Source: DATKJS01 sp050015275 (GTDB lineage Bacteria; Acidobacteriota; Aminicenantia; Aminicenantales; Saccharicenantaceae). From it: a stretch of 64,000 nt of DNA. The notes below the pieces were generated by a model that worked only from the letters and a program-made list of their open reading frames with translations, had not been told where the DNA came from and did not search any database. Both the position numbers and the translations under genes were made by a program. Below are positions 60,337-64,000 of this stretch, one piece after another; position 1 is the first letter of the stretch; every line of letters starts with the position of its first letter. Location of the stretch: contig JBEKBS010000001.1 in the NCBI GenBank assembly GCA_050015275.1, positions 186,001 to 250,000 on the forward strand, written 5' to 3'.

Positions 60337-60747
60337 ATGAGGAAAACCAAGCCGAGGTACACGGATAAAGAAGCGGAGGCCGGCCTCCGGGCCAAGCTCC
60401 CGGCGATCGAGACGTTCCGGAACCAGTTCCCGGATTATGAGATCACGATCGAGGTCCCGGAGTTCACATCGGTCTGCCCCAAGACGGGTCTCCCTGATTT
60501 CGGGACGATCGTCGTCCGCTATATCCCCGACCGCAGGGTCCTGGAGCTCCGATCGTTGAAGGAATACCTCCTGGCCTACAGGAACCTCGGCATCTTTTAC
60601 GAAAACGTGGTCAACCGGGTCCTCGAGGACATCGTCCGGGCCTGCCGGCCGAAGAGCGCCTCTGTGACCGGCGAGTTCAACCCCAGGGGCGGGATCCAGT
60701 CGGCCGTCGAGGCCCGCTACCCCCGTCCCGGCTCCCGGAAGCGCTGA
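60337..60747 (+). CDS. queF: NADPH-dependent preQ0 reductase QueF
   Basis: The 136-residue protein has the single-domain (YkvM-like) QueF plan. TSVCPKTGLPDFGTIVVRYIPD has the active-site Cys in SVCPKTGLPDF with the Asp after it, and LELRSLKEYLLAYRN is the substrate-binding block. EPRGGIQS-like NPRGGIQSAVEA closes the protein. It reduces the nitrile of preQ0 to preQ1 in queuosine synthesis. No other queuosine gene is nearby. Confidence 0.94.
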   Translation: MRKTKPRYTDKEAEAGLRAKLPAIETFRNQFPDYEITIEVPEFTSVCPKTGLPDFGTIVVRYIPDRRVLELRSLKEYLLAYRNLGIFYENVVNRVLEDIVRACRPKSASVTGEFNPRGGIQSAVEARYPRPGSRKR

Positions 60748-60802
60748 GGACCTCCGCCCTTTCCCCCAGGACCAGCAACATCGGCCCAAAGAGAACGCCC
60801 CT

Positions 60803-61729
60803 ATGATCGAACTGAGGAACGGCGCGAAGATCGGGAAGACAGACCTCCTGATGCTCATGACCGTCCTCTTCTGGGCGGTCAACCTGTCCGTGATCAAGAT
60901 CGGACTGCGGGAGCTCACCCCTCACGCCTTCAACGCCATCCGGCTGACGATCGCCTCGCTCGTCTACCTCGGCCTTCTCGCCTTCGGCCGCGGCAAGCCC
61001 GCCCTGGCCAAGGGTGACGGCTGGAAGGCGGTCGGCCTGGGAATCCTGGGGATCACCGCCTACCAGCTCTTCTTCATCCAGGCCATCAGCCGGACGAACG
61101 CCTCCACGGCCTCGGTGGTCATGGCCACAAGCCCCATTTTCATCGCCCTTCTCAGCACGGCCATGGGCCAGGAGCGGGTCCATTGGGCGGGCTGGATCGG
61201 GATCCTCATCTCTTTCGCCGGTTTCTTCCTGGTCATCGCCAGCGCGAACGGCGGGTCCGTCTTCAACGGGAACGGGATGCGCGGGGCGGTCCTCATCATC
61301 CTTGCCAACATCTGCTGGGCCGCGTACACGGTTTTTTCCAAGCCCGTCCTCGAGCGGAACTCTCCGGTCCGACTGGCGGCCGTGGGCACGGCGGCCGGCA
61401 CCTTCCTTTATCTTCCGTTCACGGTGAAGGAGGTGGCCGCGGTCGAATGGCACAAGATCTCCTGGGCGGGCTGGGGGGCGGTCCTTTACTCGGGCCTCAT
61501 CGCGATCGTCCTCTGCTTCATCATCTGGTACTATTCGCTCCGGGAGGTCGGGAGCTCCAAGACGGGGATCTACAGCAACCTGACCCCGATCTTCGCCGTG
61601 GCCTTCGCGGGCCTCTCCCTCGGAGAACATTTCTCGAGGAGCGAAGCCGTTGGCTCGGCCGTCGTTCTCGCCGGGGTCTACCTGACGCGTTCGGGATACC
61701 GGTTCTTCGAGCGCCGGGCCGCCCCCTAA
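60803..61729 (+). CDS. EamA/DMT-family transporter
   Basis: The 308-residue protein has ten hydrophobic helices in two EamA repeats. Repeat 1 includes LFWAVNLSVIKIGLRELTPHAFNAIR and FFIQAISRTNASTASVVMATSPIFIALLS; repeat 2 includes ICWAAYTVFSKPVL and REVGSSKTGIYSNLTPIFAV. The family exports amino acids, nucleosides or drugs; the substrate is unknown. It is followed on the same strand by a UbiA-type gene at 51 bp. Confidence 0.88.
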   Translation: MIELRNGAKIGKTDLLMLMTVLFWAVNLSVIKIGLRELTPHAFNAIRLTIASLVYLGLLAFGRGKPALAKGDGWKAVGLGILGITAYQLFFIQAISRTNASTASVVMATSPIFIALLSTAMGQERVHWAGWIGILISFAGFFLVIASANGGSVFNGNGMRGAVLIILANICWAAYTVFSKPVLERNSPVRLAAVGTAAGTFLYLPFTVKEVAAVEWHKISWAGWGAVLYSGLIAIVLCFIIWYYSLREVGSSKTGIYSNLTPIFAVAFAGLSLGEHFSRSEAVGSAVVLAGVYLTRSGYRFFERRAAP

Positions 61730-61780
61730 ATTTTGTTTGATATTCCGGGCCCGAATTCTTAGAATGGAACGAGGCGGACG

Positions 61781-62653
61781 ATGCTCATCGAGATCTTCAA
61801 GTCCCTGCGCCCCCAGCAATGGATCAAGAACTTTTTCATCTTCGCCCCGCTCATTTTTTCCCAGAACATCTTCAACCGTCCCCTCCTGCTCAAGACCATC
61901 GAGGCCTTCGCGGCGTTCTGCCTGGTCTCGAGCGCCCACTACATCTTCAACGACCTCCGCGACCTCGAGGAGGACCGGTGCCACCCCGTCAAATCCAAGC
62001 GGCCCCTGGCCTCGGGCCGGCTCCGGAAGGGGACGGCGGTCGTCGCCCTCCTCGTCATCGGCGCCGCCGGGCTCGCCCTGGCCGCCGCGATCAACCTCCC
62101 GTTCCTGATCATCGCGGCTGGCTATCTCGTCCTCCAGACCGCGTATTCGATGTGGCTCAAGCACGTCGTCATCCTGGACGTCTTCGTCGTCGCAGCTGGC
62201 TTCCTCATCCGGGTGGTCGCCGGGGGGCTGGCCATCAAGGTCCAGATCTCGTCGTGGCTCCTCATCTGCACCATTCTCCTCGCGCTCTTCCTGGCCATGG
62301 GCAAGAGGAGGTACGAGCTCGTCCTCCTCGACAAGGACGCGGCCAGCCACCGGCCGATCCTCAAGGAATACAACACCTATCTCCTGGACCAGATGATCTC
62401 CGTGGTCACGGCCTCGACGCTGCTGGCCTACTGCCTTTACACGATCTCCGCGGAGACGGTCGCCAAGTTCGGAACACGGAACCTCATCTTCACCGTCCCC
62501 TTCGTCCTTTACGGGATCTTCCGCTACCTCTACCTTATCCACCAGAAGGCGGAGGGCGGGACGCCCGAGGCCCTGATCATCCACGACAGGCCGCTCCTCC
62601 TCGATATTTTCCTGTGGATCGTGGCCGCGGCCCTGATCCTTCACTTCAAATGA
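61781..62653 (+). CDS. Decaprenyl-phosphate phosphoribosyltransferase-like UbiA protein
   Basis: The 290-residue membrane protein has about eight helices. The first Asp motif reads YIFNDLRDLEEDRCHPVKSKRPLASG, the pattern of the UbiA group that includes mycobacterial DPPR synthase (Rv3806c), which transfers phosphoribose to polyprenyl phosphate. The start LRPQQWIKNFFIFAPLIFS also fits. The second Asp motif region VILDVFVVAAGFLIRVVAGG is present. A role in making a sugar-lipid donor is likely, but the exact substrate is open. It is 7 bp upstream of the DUF362 gene. Confidence 0.85.
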   Translation: MLIEIFKSLRPQQWIKNFFIFAPLIFSQNIFNRPLLLKTIEAFAAFCLVSSAHYIFNDLRDLEEDRCHPVKSKRPLASGRLRKGTAVVALLVIGAAGLALAAAINLPFLIIAAGYLVLQTAYSMWLKHVVILDVFVVAAGFLIRVVAGGLAIKVQISSWLLICTILLALFLAMGKRRYELVLLDKDAASHRPILKEYNTYLLDQMISVVTASTLLAYCLYTISAETVAKFGTRNLIFTVPFVLYGIFRYLYLIHQKAEGGTPEALIIHDRPLLLDIFLWIVAAALILHFK

Positions 62654-62660
62654 GGCGAGA

Positions 62661-63737
62661 ATGACCCGGGCCAAAGTCGCCGTCCTCAAAACGAGCCCCG
62701 CGACCGTCCTCGACGATTACCGGAGGCTGATGGAGCTGGCCGATTACCGCCGGTTCCTGCCGAAGGACCGCGACACCCTGATCAAGCTCAACCTTTCCTG
62801 GACGAAATATTTCCCGGCCTGCTCGAGCGAACCCTGGCAGGTCGAGGGCGTCGTCCGGACCCTCCTGGAAGACGGCTTTTCCAGGGATAGGCTATTCCCC
62901 ATCGAGAACAAGACGGTCGTGACCAATCCGCGGAAAGGCGCCCGCAATAACAAGTGGCTGCCCGTCCTCGAAAGATACGGCCTCACATTCACGCCGCTGC
63001 CCGACGTCGAATGGACGGTCCATGAATTCCGGGACCCCCTGCTCAAGCTGAGCGAGATCTTCCCGGAGGGGATCCAGATCCCGAAGATGTTCCTCGGCAA
63101 GAGCATCCTCCATCTCCCGACGGTCAAGACGCACGGCCACTCGACAACGACGGGCGCGGTCAAGAATGCCTTCGGAGGGCTCCTCAAGGAGGTCCGGCAT
63201 TACGCCCACAAGTATATCCACGAGGTCCTGGTGGACCTCCTCATTATGCAGCGGGAGCTCCACCCCGGGCTTTTCTGCGTTATGGACGGGACGGTCTGCG
63301 GCGACGGCGCCGGCCCGCGGACCATGGTCCCCTGCGTCAAGAACCTGATCCTCGCCAGCGGTGACTCGCTGGCCGTCGACGCGGTCGCCGCCCGGATCAT
63401 GGGCTTCGAGCCGATGAGCATCCCCTTCATCCGGATGGCCCACGAGCGCGGGCTCGGCGTCGGCGACCCGGCGGAGATCGAGATTGCCGGCGAGGATGTC
63501 ACGGGGCTCGACTTCGGCTTCAAGACGCGGCGGAGCTTCGTCATCTGGGGCGATCAGATGATCCGCAAGGGGTTCCTGAGATCGCTGGAGAAGGTCCTTC
63601 TCCACTCCCCGCTCGTCTTCTGGGCCCCGCTCGCCAGCAACGTCTATCATGACCTTCTGTGGTACCCGACGATCGGCCGGCGCCGCATCCGGAAGTTCAT
63701 GAAGACGGAGTGGGGCGCCCTCTGGAAGCGGTATTAG
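62661..63737 (+). CDS. DUF362-domain protein
   Basis: The 358-residue soluble protein matches the DUF362 plan: DRDTLIKLNLSWTKYFPACSSEP near the start, LPTVKTHGHSTTTGAVKNAFGGLL with the conserved LPxxKTH, HPGLFCVMDGTVCGDGAGPR and DSLAVDAVAARIMGF. The ferredoxin cysteines found at the end of some relatives are absent. The function of the domain is unknown. Its ATG is coupled to the upstream UbiA gene (GAGGCGAG across the stop). A gap to the window end holds only the repeat below. Confidence 0.85.
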   Translation: MTRAKVAVLKTSPATVLDDYRRLMELADYRRFLPKDRDTLIKLNLSWTKYFPACSSEPWQVEGVVRTLLEDGFSRDRLFPIENKTVVTNPRKGARNNKWLPVLERYGLTFTPLPDVEWTVHEFRDPLLKLSEIFPEGIQIPKMFLGKSILHLPTVKTHGHSTTTGAVKNAFGGLLKEVRHYAHKYIHEVLVDLLIMQRELHPGLFCVMDGTVCGDGAGPRTMVPCVKNLILASGDSLAVDAVAARIMGFEPMSIPFIRMAHERGLGVGDPAEIEIAGEDVTGLDFGFKTRRSFVIWGDQMIRKGFLRSLEKVLLHSPLVFWAPLASNVYHDLLWYPTIGRRRIRKFMKTEWGALWKRY

Positions 63738-63808
63738 ACCTCCGGCCGTTCTTTTAAAGGTCGCGGACTCGAAGGGAGATTCTGTAAAAACAATAAGGTC
63801 GAAGGGTC

Positions 63809-63872
63809 CTGTCCCGGTGCGTCTGTTAGAGAGGCCTCGGGGATGACCTCCAATCCAGAGCGCGGTTTTTAA
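63809..63872. repeat. Dispersed intergenic repeat, copy B
   Basis: This is the partner of 9727-9790 in the same orientation: 64 bp, no gaps, 49 identities by hand count. It lies downstream of the DUF362 gene. The final 130 bp of the window hold no gene I can support. Confidence 0.65.
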
Positions 63873-64000
63873 CGCCGTTCCCTCAGTGCTCTTTCTCGGC
63901 GTCTGCGGAACTCGCTCAACGATCTCTTGATGGTCCTTTGCCGGTTCTTGCTCAGACATCCTCGCCGCCCTCAAAAGAGGGGACCCTCAAGAAAGAGTCC

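Overview
The window is about 64 kb of GC-rich (roughly two-thirds G+C by eye), gene-dense bacterial chromosome with no tRNA, rRNA, CRISPR array, phage or insertion sequence that I can recognise. The proteins point to a Gram-negative, largely anaerobic or microaerophilic heterotroph. There is a TonB-dependent receptor, several outer-membrane beta-barrels, Tat- and Sec-exported enzymes, formate-tetrahydrofolate ligase, an exported superoxide reductase and several secreted carbohydrate-active proteins. The mix resembles Acidobacteriota-related lineages such as Candidatus Aminicenantes (former OP8). That placement is inference; nothing here is a phylogenetic marker I could test.

Layout. 1-4.4 kb: the tail of an M16 peptidase, an exported TPR/thioredoxin-fold protein and a large membrane protein with a kinase-like N-terminus. 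4.5-9.7 kb (minus strand): rlmB, then accA-hisS-aspS and a small membrane protein. 10-14 kb: an outer-membrane barrel, a ferredoxin-type protein, a YhhN/TMEM86 protein and a divergent thymidylate-synthase-family protein. 14.1-25.2 kb: a stretch rich in DNA repair (ogt, radC, recA, uvrA) with two tandem long-chain acyl-CoA ligases, an Fe/Mn superoxide dismutase that may be made in exported and cytosolic forms, and a ~200 bp island of about 18% GC. 25.3-31.9 kb: mntP, a Tat FAD oxidoreductase/UbiA/CPBP operon, an SDR enzyme and an MFS transporter.

32-38.5 kb is the most intriguing region. Two alpha-oxoamine synthases (KBL/SPT superfamily) flank acpS, an acetyl-CoA-synthetase-like ligase and a dedicated acyl carrier protein. 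Behind them lie an exported superoxide reductase and an acetate-type transporter. I read it as a possible carrier-protein-based alpha-aminoketone pathway. 38.5-52 kb holds secreted sugar catabolism: a HEAT/tandem DUF1080 protein next to a Tat-exported Gfo/Idh/MocA oxidoreductase, a porin, a six-hairpin glycosidase and a GH35 beta-galactosidase, with fhs in between. 52-54.3 kb is a BtuB-like receptor under a cobalamin riboswitch with a terminator. 54.3-55 kb is an unexplained non-coding stretch. 55-64 kb: GH172/DUF2961, ilvE-trmO with a possible leucine leader peptide, a radical SAM protein with a DUF6485 neighbour, queF, and a transporter/prenyltransferase/DUF362 operon.

The themes that tie genes together are oxidative-stress defence at the envelope (exported SOD and SOR), DNA repair, export-coupled glycan degradation including a probable 3-keto-glycoside step, and acyl/acetyl activation. 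Start codons were chosen by ribosome-binding sites and family length, so several genes start inside longer open frames. Large frames antisense to real genes are common here because of GC-rich third positions, and I left them out.
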